A stretch of 64,000 nucleotides of DNA, from positions 1 through 64,000 of the forward strand of contig CANFJB010000006.1 in assembly GCA_947447375.1 (NCBI GenBank), read 5' to 3'. Positions 50,679 through 60,018 of the stretch are shown here, piece by piece (within the stretch, counting starts at the first letter, position 1; every line of letters starts with the position of its first letter). Both the position numbers and the translations under genes were made by a program. This stretch comes from Bacteroidota bacterium (lineage in GTDB: Bacteria > Bacteroidota > Bacteroidia > Flavobacteriales > Flavobacteriaceae). A model generated the notes under the pieces. The model worked only from the letters and a program-made list of their open reading frames with translations, was not told the DNA's origin and ran no database searches.

Positions 50679-51577
50679 TATCCTTTTATTAGTTTGATAA
50701 TTCTGTTGAAATCTTCTTCAGAATGAAACGGAATTGAGATTTTTCCTTTTCCATTTCCTGCAACTTTTACTTCAACTTTTGCTCCAAAATAATCGGTAAT
50801 TACTTTATTTGCTTCAGCAGGAATTACAAAATTGGTTGTTTTTGCCTTAGATGATGATTTAGGTTTCAAACTATCTTGGTAGTTTTTCACCAAAGCTTCC
50901 GTTTCTCTTACAGATAAATTTTGACTAACAATTTTTTGGTAAATGCTTGTTTGAATATCTTGATTTTCAATGTTAATTATCGCACGACCGTGCCCCATAG
51001 AAATAAAACCATCGCGAATTCCTGTTTGAATAATCGGATCAAGTTTTAATAAACGTAAATAATTTGCAATTGTAGAACGCTTTTTTCCAACACGCTCGCT
51101 CATTTGCTCTTGCGTCAATTGAATTTCATCAATCAATCTTTGGTAGGACAACGCAATTTCTATCGGATCTAAATCGTGTCTTTGTATGTTTTCCACCAAA
51201 GCCATTGTCAACGATTCATTATCATTGGCAATTCGAATATAAGCGGGAACTACATTTAATCCGGCCAATTTTGAAGCACGTAATCTTCGTTCTCCCGAAA
51301 TTAATTGGTATTTATTAAAGTCTGTTTTGCGAACAGTAATTGGCTGAATTACACCCAATTCCTTAATTGAAGTCGCCAATTCTTGAAGCGATTCCTCATT
51401 AAAATTACTTCTTGGTTGAAAAGGATTAATCTCAATAGCGTCAATTTCTAGCTCGACAATATTGCCCACCACTTTATCTGCATTCTTATCTGAAACCGAT
51501 TTTATATCATTTTCTGGATCTTTCAATAATGCCGACAATCCTCTTCCTAATGCTTGTTTTTTTATTGCTTGTGCCAT
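50678..51577 (-). CDS. parB: Chromosome partitioning protein ParB
   Basis: ParB binds parS sites as a CTP-dependent clamp and is moved by ParA. The 299-residue protein has the N-terminal KKQALGRGLSALL motif, box I (INPFQPRSNFNEESLQELA), the CTP-binding GERRLRASKLAG region, and a helix-turn-helix with LTQEQMSERVGKKRSTIANY. The C-terminal dimerisation segment follows. The gene is four bases downstream of parA. I saw no parS sequence in the window. Confidence 0.96.
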   Translation of the reverse strand: MAQAIKKQALGRGLSALLKDPENDIKSVSDKNADKVVGNIVELEIDAIEINPFQPRSNFNEESLQELATSIKELGVIQPITVRKTDFNKYQLISGERRLRASKLAGLNVVPAYIRIANDNESLTMALVENIQRHDLDPIEIALSYQRLIDEIQLTQEQMSERVGKKRSTIANYLRLLKLDPIIQTGIRDGFISMGHGRAIINIENQDIQTSIYQKIVSQNLSVRETEALVKNYQDSLKPKSSSKAKTTNFVIPAEANKVITDYFGAKVEVKVAGNGKGKISIPFHSEEDFNRIIKLIKG

Positions 51578-51580
51578 AAA

Positions 51581-52348
51581 TTAATTACTATTTTTCTTAA
51601 TAATTTCTTCTGCTAATCGCAAATAATTACTCGCCCCTTTACTTGTTGCGTCATAATTTATAATACTCTCTCCATAACTCGGAGCTTCACTTAATTTTAC
51701 ATTTCTTTGGATGATAGTTTCAAAAACCATATCGTGAAAGTGCTTTTGAACTTCCTCAACAACCTGATTTGACAATCGCAATCGAGAATCAAACATCGTT
51801 AAAAGTAGTCCTTCAATATCCAAACTGGCATTGTGAATTTTTTGAACGCTTTTTATAGTATTCAACAATTTCCCCAATCCTTCTAATGCAAAATATTCAC
51901 ACTGAATCGGAATAATAACCGAATCGGCAGCTGTCAAAGCATTTAAAGTCAAAAGTCCCAACGATGGCGCACAATCAATCAAAATATAATCGTAATTCTC
52001 CTTGATGCTTTCCAAAGCTTGTTTCAACATATATTCTCTATTTTCCTTGTCAACCAACTCAATTTCGATGGCTACAAGATCAATATGTGCGGGAATCACA
52101 TCAACATTTGGCGCTGTACTTTTTACAATTGCCTCTTCCGCTTTATTGCTGTGCTCCAAAATTTGATAGGTTCCAATAGTTACGTTTTCAACATCCAATC
52201 CCAAACCCGAACTTGAATTCGCCTGAGGATCAGCGTCAATCAGTAACACTTTTTTTTCTAAAACACCTAGTGAAGCAGCTAAATTAATGGTAGTAGTTGT
52301 TTTTCCAACACCCCCTTTTTGATTGGCAATAGCAATGATTTTACCCAT
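51581..52348 (-). CDS. parA: Chromosome partitioning ATPase ParA (Soj)
   Basis: ParA is a deviant-Walker ATPase that forms DNA-bound gradients for chromosome segregation. The 255-residue protein has IANQKGGVGKTTTTINLA (7-24), DADPQANSSSGLG (39-51) and IDCAPSLGLLTLNAL. The short form without an N-terminal DNA-binding domain is that of chromosomal ParA. It heads the colinear group parA, parB, DUF5683, dapB. Confidence 0.97.
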   Translation of the reverse strand: MGKIIAIANQKGGVGKTTTTINLAASLGVLEKKVLLIDADPQANSSSGLGLDVENVTIGTYQILEHSNKAEEAIVKSTAPNVDVIPAHIDLVAIEIELVDKENREYMLKQALESIKENYDYILIDCAPSLGLLTLNALTAADSVIIPIQCEYFALEGLGKLLNTIKSVQKIHNASLDIEGLLLTMFDSRLRLSNQVVEEVQKHFHDMVFETIIQRNVKLSEAPSYGESIINYDATSKGASNYLRLAEEIIKKNSN

Positions 52349-52458
52349 TTATAATTTTAAATTTTGAAACGTAAAAATACAATTTATTATGGTTATTAGA
52401 AATCTATTTTGTTAACAATTGTTAACTATTTTACTTTTTAACTATTTTTTTTGGAGCT

Positions 52459-52521
52459 ATTTCCCGCTGTCATTCCAAATCCTCACTAAAAAGTGAGGGA
52501 TTTTCCCTTCCATCGGGGCTA
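52459..52521 (-). repeat. Dispersed modular hairpin repeat, minus-strand copy A
   Basis: On the minus strand it reads TAGCCCCGATGGAAGGGAAA, then ATCC, a hairpin core CCTCACT / AGTGAGG (stem arms 52481-52487 and 52492-52498), then TTGGAATGACAGCGGGAAA. The flanks are shared with 62579-62655 while the hairpin core is unrelated. It sits in the parA / glcD spacer (52349-52605), which holds no gene. Confidence 0.75.
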
Positions 52522-52605
52522 GGGTTCCTCATTCAAATCACTTTTTAGATTAAAAATACTATTTATTTTTAATATATTTTTTACATTTACAATTCAAATT
52601 ATTTT

Positions 52606-54009
52606 ATGAATATCACTCCAGAAATACTATCGAAATTCAACGAAATCATAGGTGATTCTTATGTTTTTACCGATCAAGAAACACGTAATCATTACGGTAA
52701 AGACGAAACCGAAGCTTTTGTTTTTCCTCCCTCAGTAGTTTTAAAACCAGGAACTACTCAAGAGGTTTCCGAGATTTTGAAAATTGCAAATCTTCATGGA
52801 ATTCCTGTTACCGCAATTGGAGCAAGAACGGGTTTGAGTGGTGGCGCTTTATCGGTTCATCAAGGTATCGGATTGTCGATGGAGCGGTTCAATAAAATAA
52901 TTAACATCGATGAAAAAAACCTTCAAGTTGTTGTTGAACCTGCAGTTATTACTCAAGTTTTGCGGGAAGCAGTTGCCGAAAAAGACCTTTTTTATCCACC
53001 AGATCCAAGTAGTTTAGGAAGTTGCTGGATAGGAGGGAACGTTGCCGAAAATGCTGGTGGTGCGCGTGCGGTAAAATATGGAGTTACCAAAGATTATGTT
53101 CTAAATCTTGAAGTTGTTCTTGCCAATGGTGATATAATTTGGACAGGTGCAAACACATTGAAAAATTCTACTGGATATAATTTCACGCAATTAATGGTTG
53201 GTAGTGAAGGAACTCTCGGGATTATCTCCAAAATTGTGATGAAATTAATCCCAAAAGTGAATCACACCGTTTTAATGTTGGTTCCTTTTTATGACGCAAA
53301 CCAAGCGTGTGAAGCGGTTTCTGCTATATTCAGAGCAGGAATCATACCAAGTGCTTTAGAATTTATGGAGCGCGATGCCATTGATTGGACTTTAAAATTT
53401 GTCCCTGATTTAAACGTGCAAGTGAATGACCAAGTTCAAGCGCACTTGCTTATTGAAGTAGATGGAAATTATCCTGATATTCTTTTTCAAGAAGCCGAAA
53501 AAATTATGGAAGTAGTAGAGCAATTCAATATTGATGAAGTGCTATTTGCCGATACCGAAATACAAAAAAACCTACTTTGGAAAATGCGTCGTAGCGTTGC
53601 TGAAGCTGTAAAATCAAATTCTATTTATAAGGAAGAAGATACGGTTGTTCCAAGATATGAATTACCAAAATTACTATTTGGAATCAAGGAAATCGGAGCA
53701 AAATACGGATTTAAATCGGTTTGCTACGGTCATGCTGGCGATGGAAATTTACATGTAAACATCATTAAAGGTGACATGTCTGATGAAAATTGGAACACTG
53801 AAGTCACCAAAGGAATCCGAGAAATTTTTGAGTTAACGGTTTCCCTAAAAGGAACTTTATCCGGCGAACACGGAATCGGTTTTGTACAAAAAAACTATAT
53901 GGATATTGCTTTTAGTGAATCTCATTTAAAGTTAATGAAAGGAATAAAAGCAATTTTTGATCCTAAAGCAATTTTGAATCCAGGTAAGATTTTCCCAGAT
54001 AATTTGTAA
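52606..54009 (+). CDS. FAD-binding oxidase, GlcD / D-lactate dehydrogenase-like
   Basis: The 467-residue protein has a PCMH-type FAD-binding domain (about 35-220) with AIGARTGLSGGAL, PPDPSSLGSCWIGGNVAENA and GSEGTLGIISKI, and a C-terminal FAD-oxidase domain with CYGHAGDGNLHVNI and LSGEHGIGFVQK. This is the GlcD/DLD family that oxidises glycolate, D-lactate or other 2-hydroxy acids. No glcE or glcF neighbour is present, so D-lactate or a broad 2-hydroxyacid specificity is more likely than classic glycolate oxidase. Confidence 0.92.
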   Translation: MNITPEILSKFNEIIGDSYVFTDQETRNHYGKDETEAFVFPPSVVLKPGTTQEVSEILKIANLHGIPVTAIGARTGLSGGALSVHQGIGLSMERFNKIINIDEKNLQVVVEPAVITQVLREAVAEKDLFYPPDPSSLGSCWIGGNVAENAGGARAVKYGVTKDYVLNLEVVLANGDIIWTGANTLKNSTGYNFTQLMVGSEGTLGIISKIVMKLIPKVNHTVLMLVPFYDANQACEAVSAIFRAGIIPSALEFMERDAIDWTLKFVPDLNVQVNDQVQAHLLIEVDGNYPDILFQEAEKIMEVVEQFNIDEVLFADTEIQKNLLWKMRRSVAEAVKSNSIYKEEDTVVPRYELPKLLFGIKEIGAKYGFKSVCYGHAGDGNLHVNIIKGDMSDENWNTEVTKGIREIFELTVSLKGTLSGEHGIGFVQKNYMDIAFSESHLKLMKGIKAIFDPKAILNPGKIFPDNL

Positions 54010-54012
54010 GAA

Positions 54013-54053
54013 TTAACCGCAAAGAGCGCAAAGTTTTCGCAAGGTTTGCAAAG
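54013..54053 (+). repeat. CGCAAAG-rich dispersed repeat
   Basis: AACCGCAAAGAGCGCAAAG and TTTCGCAAGGTTTGCAAAG repeat the CGCAA core at about nine- to ten-base spacing, directly after the glcD-like stop codon. It is the same family as 11710-11753 on the other strand. Confidence 0.6.
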
Positions 54054-54070
54054 AAAAATAATATTATTTT

Positions 54071-54140
54071 AACCGCAAATTCGCAAATTATATTTTATTA
54101 TATCTTTATCTACTTTAAATTAATTTGCGAATTTGCGGTT
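54071..54140. terminator. Perfect 20-bp inverted repeat between convergent genes
   Basis: Arms at 54071-54090 (beginning AACCGCAAATTCG) and 54121-54140 are exact reverse complements across a 30-base AT-rich loop. The arms are built from the CGCAAA spacer motif. The position between two convergent genes, with T-rich sequence after each arm, suggests a bidirectional terminator, though the loop is longer than usual. Confidence 0.6.
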
Positions 54141-54153
54141 TAATTTCTTTAAT

Positions 54154-54564
54154 TTAACATGTGAATCGGTTGCTATTTTTTGATAAATACTCCAATAAAA
54201 TCGGATCGGCATTTTTGAAAGTTGCAGGTTGCTCACTTATCGTTGCCACTCTTTTCTTGTTCAATTTCATCATTATATCGCCATCAGTTGTAAATAATAT
54301 TGCCGACAAAAATGGATTGTTTAAATAGGGAATTAGTTCGTTAAACCCTTCTTCAATGGTTACAATTTTCACTTCTTCACCCGTTTGGAATTTGAAAGTT
54401 AATGCCAATTTAAGTTGGATTTCATCCGTGTTGGTTCGGATATAAATATTCATTAATTGAGTGTTTCCAATCGTTTTTGCTAAAGTTAATTTTGCAAATG
54501 TCCCGTCGGAAATGCTATCTCTTACTTTGTCAATAAATAATTTATAGGTTTCAGTATTTGGCAT
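54154..54564 (-). CDS. Conserved hypothetical protein
   Basis: The 136-residue soluble protein has no signal peptide or membrane segment. It begins ETYKLFIDKVRDSISDGTFA, contains YIRTNTDEIQLKLALTFKF and GDIMMKLNKKR, and ends NADPILLEYLSKNSNRFTC. I do not recognise the family. It lies next to the small Lys-rich gene, on the same strand downstream of secA, and a long inverted repeat follows it. Confidence 0.7.
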   Translation of the reverse strand: MPNTETYKLFIDKVRDSISDGTFAKLTLAKTIGNTQLMNIYIRTNTDEIQLKLALTFKFQTGEEVKIVTIEEGFNELIPYLNNPFLSAILFTTDGDIMMKLNKKRVATISEQPATFKNADPILLEYLSKNSNRFTC

Positions 54565-54597
54565 AAAAATATTGATCTAAAATAAAACGAAACTTAT

Positions 54598-54708
54598 TTA
54601 ATCTCTTTTAGTACTGATTTTCTTTTCGCGTTTTTCTTCCTTTTTTTCTTTAGCCGTTTTCAAAGGTTCCTTTTTGGTATTTTTTTTAGCGTCTTGACTT
54701 TTTGCCAT
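54598..54708 (-). CDS. 36-residue Lys/Glu-rich small protein
   Basis: The reading frame from ATG 54708 to TAA encodes MAKSQDAKKNTKKEPLK, then a run of Glu and Lys pairs ending in STKRD. About half the residues are charged, with strong lysine excess and no hydrophobic core, so it may be a disordered nucleic-acid or ribosome-associated peptide (inference). I recall similar short proteins annotated as hypothetical in other flavobacteria. It lies 33 bases upstream of the conserved hypothetical gene on the same strand and downstream of the secA terminator. Confidence 0.6.
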   Translation of the reverse strand: MAKSQDAKKNTKKEPLKTAKEKKEEKREKKISTKRD

Positions 54709-54760
54709 GATTGTTTTATTAGTTATTTAGAAGTAAAGGTATCGATTATTATTTAAATAA

Positions 54761-54793
54761 AATGCTCCAACAGTATTAAGCCGTTGGAGCATT
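54761..54793. terminator. secA terminator
   Basis: AATGCTCCAAC (54761-54771) and GTTGGAGCATT (54783-54793) form a perfect 11-bp stem. AT-rich tails on both sides allow it to act on the minus strand after secA; the U-tract is only moderate. Confidence 0.72.
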
Positions 54794-54816
54794 AAATTTT
54801 ATAGCTATTAATTGAA

Positions 54817-57800
54817 TTAATTAACTAAAACCCATTGGCCGGTAGCCAATAAACTTTCCGCTTTTTTAAATTTCATTTCTTCGATTTTACCGGTTGCAAC
54901 TTCTTGAATTTTTACAGTATCATTTCGGTTGATTTTTGGCATTTCACGAACTATAGTTTCGGTTATTTGTCGTTGTTGCGTTTCTCCAGCTTCACGATTG
55001 GCACTCTCACTACTTACAATTTCTTCTTTACTAATTTTGTAATTTTCTTTTTTACGAACTTCTTTAGCTTCTTGAATTCTAGGCGCATTTTGTTGTGGTA
55101 AATCACCTTTAAATAAGAATGAAATTACTTCTTTATTTACACCATTAATCATATTGCTAAACAAATTAAACGCTTCAAATTTGTAAATTAGCAATGGATC
55201 TTTTTGCTCATGAACCGCCAACTGCACCGATTGTTTCAATTCGTCCATTTTACGCAAGTGCTTTTTCCATGCTTCATCAACAATCGCTAACGTGATATTT
55301 TTTTCAAAATCGGCTACCAATTGTTTTCCTTGAGTTTCATAAGCACGTTTCAAATCAGTAATTACTTCTAACGATTTAATTCCGTCAGAAAATGGAATTA
55401 CAATGCGCTCAAAATGATTCGTTTTGTCCTCAAAAACATTTTTGATAATAGGATAAGCTTCTCTTGCACTTCTTTCAGCTTTTTCGGTATAATAGGCCAA
55501 AGCAGCTTTGTAAGTTTTTCCTGTCAATTCAACATCCGTCATTTTCAAGAAATCACTTTCTGAAACTGGTGATGTAATGGAGAAATAACGAATTAATTCA
55601 AACTCGAAATTTTTATAATCACCTGACAATTTATTGTTATTCACAATTAATTCGCAAGTATCATACATCATATTGGCAATATCCAATTTCAAACGCTCCC
55701 CAAATAACGCATGGCGACGACGCTTGTATACTACTTCACGTTGAGCATTCATTACGTCATCATATTCTAATAAACGCTTACGAACACCAAAATTGTTTTC
55801 TTCGACTTTTTTCTGAGCTCTTTCAATTGACTTGGTCATCATAGAATGCTGAATTACTTCGCCTTCTTTCAATCCCATTCTGTCCATAACTTTAGCAACA
55901 CGCTCTGAACCAAATAAACGCATCAAGTTGTCTTCAAGTGACACATAAAATTGTGAACTTCCTGGATCTCCTTGACGACCAGCACGACCTCTTAACTGAC
56001 GGTCAACACGACGAGAATCATGACGCTCCGTTCCAATAATCGCTAATCCACCAGCAGCTTTTACCTCTGCCGATAATTTAATATCTGTTCCACGACCAGC
56101 CATGTTGGTAGCAATAGTTACTACTCCAGCTTTACCCGCTTCTTCAACAATTTGAGCTTCTTGCTTGTGCATCTTTGCATTCAATACGTTATGAGTTACT
56201 CCACGCATTTTCAACATTCTGCTCAATAATTCCGATATTTCTACCGATGTTGTTCCAATCAATACTGGTCTTCCTGCAGCTGATAATTCAGTTACATCTT
56301 CAATAACAGCATTGAATTTTTCACGAGTAGTTTTGTATATTAAATCTTCTCTATCGTGTCTTGCCATTGGACGATTTGTTGGAATTTCAACTACATCCAA
56401 TTTGTAAATTTCCCAAAGTTCTCCTGCTTCAGTTACAGCAGTACCAGTCATACCGGCTAACTTACTGTACATTCTGAAGTAATTTTGTAAAGTAACTGTT
56501 GCAAATGTTTGCGTTGCAGCTTCAATTTTTACGTTTTCCTTAGCTTCAATTGCTTGGTGCAAACCGTCAGAATAACGACGTCCATCCATGATACGACCCG
56601 TTTGCTCATCTACAATCATGATTTTATTGTCCATGATTACATATTCTACATCTTTTTCAAATAAAGAATAAGCTTTCAACAATTGAGTTAATGTATGAAT
56701 TCTTTCACTCTTGATACTGAAATCTTGAAACAACATTTCTTTTGCTTCGCCTTCAGCATCTTTATCTAAATTTTGTCTTTCAATAGCTGCAATCTCAGTT
56801 CCAATATCTGGAAGAATAAAGAAATTACTATCGGTATCTTTTGATAAGAATTGAATTCCATTGTCAGATAATTCAACCTGATTGTTTTTTTCTTCAATTA
56901 CAAAATACAAGGCCTCATCCACAAGATGCATGTCTCTTTTATTGTCTTGTAAATATTGATTTTCAGTTTTTTGAAGTAATTGTTTTACACCTTCTTCACT
57001 TAAAAACTTAATTAAAGCTTTGTTTTTAGGTAAACTTCTGTAGGCACGTAATAAGTTAAAACCACCGTCTTTGGTATTTCCTTCCTTAATTAATCGTTTC
57101 GCCTCGGTTAAAAAACCATTTGACAATTGTCTTTGTAAGTTAACTAAATTTTCAATTTTTGGTTTTAATTCGTTAAACTCATGTCGGTCTCCTTGTGGAA
57201 CTGGACCTGAAATAATTAATGGAGTTCTTGCATCATCAATTAATACAGAATCGACCTCGTCTACAATTGCAAAGTTGTGTTTTCTTTGTACTAACTCTGC
57301 TGGAGAATGCGCCATATTATCTCTCAAATAATCGAAACCAAATTCGTTATTTGTTCCATAAGTAATATCGGCTTCGTAGGCTTTTCTTCTTTCGTCAGAA
57401 TTCGGTTGGTGGTTGTCGATACAATCAACTGTCAATCCGTGGAATTCGAATAATGGCGCTTTCCAAGTACTATCTCTTTTTGCCAAATAATCATTTACAG
57501 TTACTAAATGCACTCCGTTTCCAGTTAGAGCATTTAGGTATAATGGTAAGGTTGCTACCAATGTTTTTCCTTCACCAGTTTGCATTTCAGCAACTTTTCC
57601 ACCGTGAAGTACCATTCCACCTATTAACTGAACATCATAGTGAATCATATCCCAAGTGATTTGCTTCCCAGCTGCACTCCAAGAATTGGCCCAAACAGCA
57701 TGATCACCCTCTAATGTAATGTAAGTTTTTGAAGCAGAAAGTTCTCTGTCTTTTGCGGTAGCGGTTACTTTTATAGAAGTATTTTCTTTAAAACGTTTTG

Positions 57801-58158
57801 CAGTTTCTTTAACTACAGCAAATGCTTCAGGAAGAATATCGTTCAAAGTTTTTTCAGAAATCTCGTAAGCTTCTTTTTCTAAAGCATCGATTTCTAAATA
57901 CAAATCTTCTCTTTTGTCAATATCTTCAATCGTTTCAACTTCGGCTTGAAGAGTAGCAATTTTATCATCTTTTTCAGATCGGGCTTGTTTTATCAACTCT
58001 TTAAAATAAGCTGTTTTTGCTCTCAATTCATCATTTGATAATGATTCTAAAGCGCTTTCAAACGATTTTATTTTATTTATATTTCCTTGTAATGCCTTTA
58101 CATCTTGTTGTGATTTATCTCCTACAAAGACTTTTAATATGCTGTTTATGAAACTCAT
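54817..58158 (-). CDS. secA: Preprotein translocase ATPase SecA
   Basis: SecA drives post-translational export through SecYEG. The 1113 residues exceed the E. coli length (901) because of the insertions usual in Bacteroidota. NBD1 has EMQTGEGKTLVATLPLYLNA and the DEVDSVLIDDARTPLIISGP box; an expanded variable region follows (about 330-460). NBD2 includes NMAGRGTDIKLS and GRAGRQGDPGSSQFYVSLED. The C-terminus (AESLLATGQWVLVN) lacks the zinc-binding SecB tail. The protein is complete and standard for the phylum. Confidence 0.98.
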   Translation of the reverse strand: MSFINSILKVFVGDKSQQDVKALQGNINKIKSFESALESLSNDELRAKTAYFKELIKQARSEKDDKIATLQAEVETIEDIDKREDLYLEIDALEKEAYEISEKTLNDILPEAFAVVKETAKRFKENTSIKVTATAKDRELSASKTYITLEGDHAVWANSWSAAGKQITWDMIHYDVQLIGGMVLHGGKVAEMQTGEGKTLVATLPLYLNALTGNGVHLVTVNDYLAKRDSTWKAPLFEFHGLTVDCIDNHQPNSDERRKAYEADITYGTNNEFGFDYLRDNMAHSPAELVQRKHNFAIVDEVDSVLIDDARTPLIISGPVPQGDRHEFNELKPKIENLVNLQRQLSNGFLTEAKRLIKEGNTKDGGFNLLRAYRSLPKNKALIKFLSEEGVKQLLQKTENQYLQDNKRDMHLVDEALYFVIEEKNNQVELSDNGIQFLSKDTDSNFFILPDIGTEIAAIERQNLDKDAEGEAKEMLFQDFSIKSERIHTLTQLLKAYSLFEKDVEYVIMDNKIMIVDEQTGRIMDGRRYSDGLHQAIEAKENVKIEAATQTFATVTLQNYFRMYSKLAGMTGTAVTEAGELWEIYKLDVVEIPTNRPMARHDREDLIYKTTREKFNAVIEDVTELSAAGRPVLIGTTSVEISELLSRMLKMRGVTHNVLNAKMHKQEAQIVEEAGKAGVVTIATNMAGRGTDIKLSAEVKAAGGLAIIGTERHDSRRVDRQLRGRAGRQGDPGSSQFYVSLEDNLMRLFGSERVAKVMDRMGLKEGEVIQHSMMTKSIERAQKKVEENNFGVRKRLLEYDDVMNAQREVVYKRRRHALFGERLKLDIANMMYDTCELIVNNNKLSGDYKNFEFELIRYFSITSPVSESDFLKMTDVELTGKTYKAALAYYTEKAERSAREAYPIIKNVFEDKTNHFERIVIPFSDGIKSLEVITDLKRAYETQGKQLVADFEKNITLAIVDEAWKKHLRKMDELKQSVQLAVHEQKDPLLIYKFEAFNLFSNMINGVNKEVISFLFKGDLPQQNAPRIQEAKEVRKKENYKISKEEIVSSESANREAGETQQRQITETIVREMPKINRNDTVKIQEVATGKIEEMKFKKAESLLATGQWVLVN

Positions 58159-58202
58159 AATACGATTTCTATTTCAATTTATAATGTGTGTGCAAAATAA
58201 CC

Positions 58203-58228
58203 AAAAAAAAAGCCTCGTTGGAGACTTT
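58203..58228 (-). terminator. Terminator after the DUF2795 gene
   Basis: On the minus strand AGTCTC, CAAC loop and GAGGCT pair with one G-U wobble and are followed by nine T. It sits 20 bases after the DUF2795 stop codon and upstream of secA. Confidence 0.72.
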
Positions 58229-58248
58229 TAATTGGTTTTAATATTTTT

Positions 58249-58470
58249 TTAATACTCATCCTCGTTCCAAAGATAATCTTCGTCAGTAGGATAATCAGGC
58301 CAAATTTCTTCCATTGATTCATAAATCTCTCCTTCATCCTCTATAGATTGTAGGTTCTCCACTACTTCAAGTGGCGCACCAGCTCTAATAGCGTAGTCAA
58401 TAAGTTCGTCTTTGGTCGCAGGCCACGGCGCATCACTTAAATAAGATGCTAATTCTAATGTCCAATACAT
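58249..58470 (-). CDS. DUF2795 domain protein
   Basis: The 73-residue acidic protein begins MYWTLELASYLSDAPWPATK, followed by DELIDYAIRAGAPLEVVENL and QSIEDEGEIYESMEEIWPDY, the DUF2795 signature. The C-terminus is strongly acidic (DEDYLWNEDEY). The function is unknown. A -7 element (CAAAAATA on the plus strand, 58493-58500) lies 23 bases upstream, and it has its own terminator, so it is monocistronic. Confidence 0.9.
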   Translation of the reverse strand: MYWTLELASYLSDAPWPATKDELIDYAIRAGAPLEVVENLQSIEDEGEIYESMEEIWPDYPTDEDYLWNEDEY

Positions 58471-58492
58471 TTTTACTTATTTTTAGTTTATG

Positions 58493-58500
58493 CAAAAATA
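58493..58500 (-). promoter_or_regulatory. -7 element of the DUF2795 gene
   Basis: This reads TATTTTTG on the minus strand, matching TAnnTTTG, 23 bases before the start codon. Confidence 0.45.
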
Positions 58501-58634
58501 ATTTTTTTACTTAAAAAGTCAAGTAAAATTCCATTTATTTTACAAAATAGTTAAGAACGTGGTTAATCTCGCCTAAATACTGATTGTAAATAATTGACTA
58601 TCAATATTTTAATTAAATGAATTTTTTCTAAAAA

Positions 58635-59204
58635 TTACTTTCTTGGAATCCATTTAACTTCAGCAGCTTTTAGGTCGTAACTCAACTTCCGTGCCAACAC
58701 AAAAAGGTAGTCAGAAAGGCGGTTTAAGTACTTAATTGCGTTTTCATCAACAGGTTCATTATGGTCTAAATGCACTGCTAATCGTTCGGCACGACGGCAA
58801 ACACATCTAGCAATGTGACAATATGACACTGTTGTATGTCCTCCAGGTAAAATAAAATGAGTCATCGGCGGAAGTAATTCTTCCATGGCATCAATTTCTT
58901 TTTCTAAAAATTCAATATCACTTTCAACAATCCCCAGATTTTTCAACCTTAACTCACCATTTTTTTTAACTGCTTTTTCTGGTGGCGTTGCTAAAATTGC
59001 TCCAACAGTAAATAATCGATCTTGAACTTCGATCAAAACTTCTTTATAATGAGAATCCATTTCTTGATCACGAAGTAAACCAATATGAGAATTTAATTCG
59101 TCAACAGTTCCGTAACTTTCTATTCTAATGTGGTCTTTTGGAACTCTTGTGCCTCCAAAAAGAGCAGTTGTTCCGGTATCTCCTGTTTTAGTGTAAATTT
59201 TCAT
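58635..59204 (-). CDS. PduO-type cob(I)alamin adenosyltransferase
   Basis: The enzyme transfers the adenosyl group of ATP to cob(I)alamin to make coenzyme B12. The 189-residue protein has the N-terminal KIYTKTGDTGTTALFGGTRV ATP loop, SYGTVDELNSHIGLL, and CRRAERLAVHL with the conserved Arg residues, followed by YLNRLSDYLFVLAR. It is a complete PduO/CobA2 member. The upstream ABC ATPase gene on the same strand ends nine bases before it, so they share a transcript although no functional link is evident. Confidence 0.95.
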   Translation of the reverse strand: MKIYTKTGDTGTTALFGGTRVPKDHIRIESYGTVDELNSHIGLLRDQEMDSHYKEVLIEVQDRLFTVGAILATPPEKAVKKNGELRLKNLGIVESDIEFLEKEIDAMEELLPPMTHFILPGGHTTVSYCHIARCVCRRAERLAVHLDHNEPVDENAIKYLNRLSDYLFVLARKLSYDLKAAEVKWIPRK

Positions 59205-59213
59205 TCTACCGAT

Positions 59214-59906
59214 TTAGTTTTTATTATTGGTGTCACTTTCAATTAAACCGTCACGCAAACGAATTACTCGGTGCGCATAAGCAGCAACTTCTTCCTCGTG
59301 AGTTACAATAATTACTGTATTTCCTAATTTATGAATATCACCAAATAATTTCATGATTTCTTCCGAAGTTTTACTATCTAAATTTCCCGTAGGTTCGTCT
59401 GCAAGAATAATTGAAGGCTTGTTCACCAATGCTCTTGCAACCGCAACACGCTGGCGTTGTCCTCCTGAAAGTTGGTTGGGTTGGTGGTCCATTCTATCGG
59501 CTAATCCCACTTGTTTCAGAACTTCTTCCGCTCGAATCATACGCTCGGATTTTGAATATCCTGCATAAACCATTGGTAAAGCAACATTGTCTAAAGCGGT
59601 TGTTCTTGGCAATAGATTAAAAGTTTGAAATACAAAACCAATTTCCTTATTACGAATTTCAGCAAGTTCATCATCGTGCATTTTACTTACATCTTTTCCG
59701 TTCAAAATATAACTTCCTGATGTTGGCGTATCCAAGCAACCCAATAGATTCATTAATGTTGATTTTCCTGAACCTGAAGGCCCCATTAAAGCAACATATT
59801 CTCCTTTATTTATTTCTAAATCAATTCCTTTTAGAACATAAACAATTTCATTTCCTAGAACGAAATCTCTTTTTATTTTGGTGATTTGAATTAGTGGTTT
59901 TGCCAT
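59214..59906 (-). CDS. ABC transporter ATP-binding protein, LolD/MacB type
   Basis: The 230-residue ATPase (from ATG 59906) has Walker [17 protein letters not shown], the Q-loop in [16 protein letters not shown], signature [15 protein letters not shown], Walker [13 protein letters not shown] and the switch His in VTHEEEVA. The sequence is typical of the MacB/LolD subfamily that works with type VII ABC permeases. No permease gene adjoins it. An upstream in-frame start at 59957 would add 17 residues that do not fit the family N-terminus. Confidence 0.93.
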   Translation of the reverse strand: MAKPLIQITKIKRDFVLGNEIVYVLKGIDLEINKGEYVALMGPSGSGKSTLMNLLGCLDTPTSGSYILNGKDVSKMHDDELAEIRNKEIGFVFQTFNLLPRTTALDNVALPMVYAGYSKSERMIRAEEVLKQVGLADRMDHQPNQLSGGQRQRVAVARALVNKPSIILADEPTGNLDSKTSEEIMKLFGDIHKLGNTVIIVTHEEEVAAYAHRVIRLRDGLIESDTNNKN

Positions 59907-60018
59907 TTTTATTTGGAATTCAATTGATGTTAGTTTTTGTAATTTTATTTTAGGCATTAAAAGTACAAAAAGGAATTATGGATTTACTAATTACTAGACT
60001 TTTTTTAACGTTTCAAAT

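Noticed and set aside
39828-52348. Possible replication origin, suggested by recF and parAB
   Set aside because: No dnaA, dnaN or cluster of DnaA boxes is visible, and no parS palindrome was found near parAB. These genes are often away from the origin in Bacteroidota.
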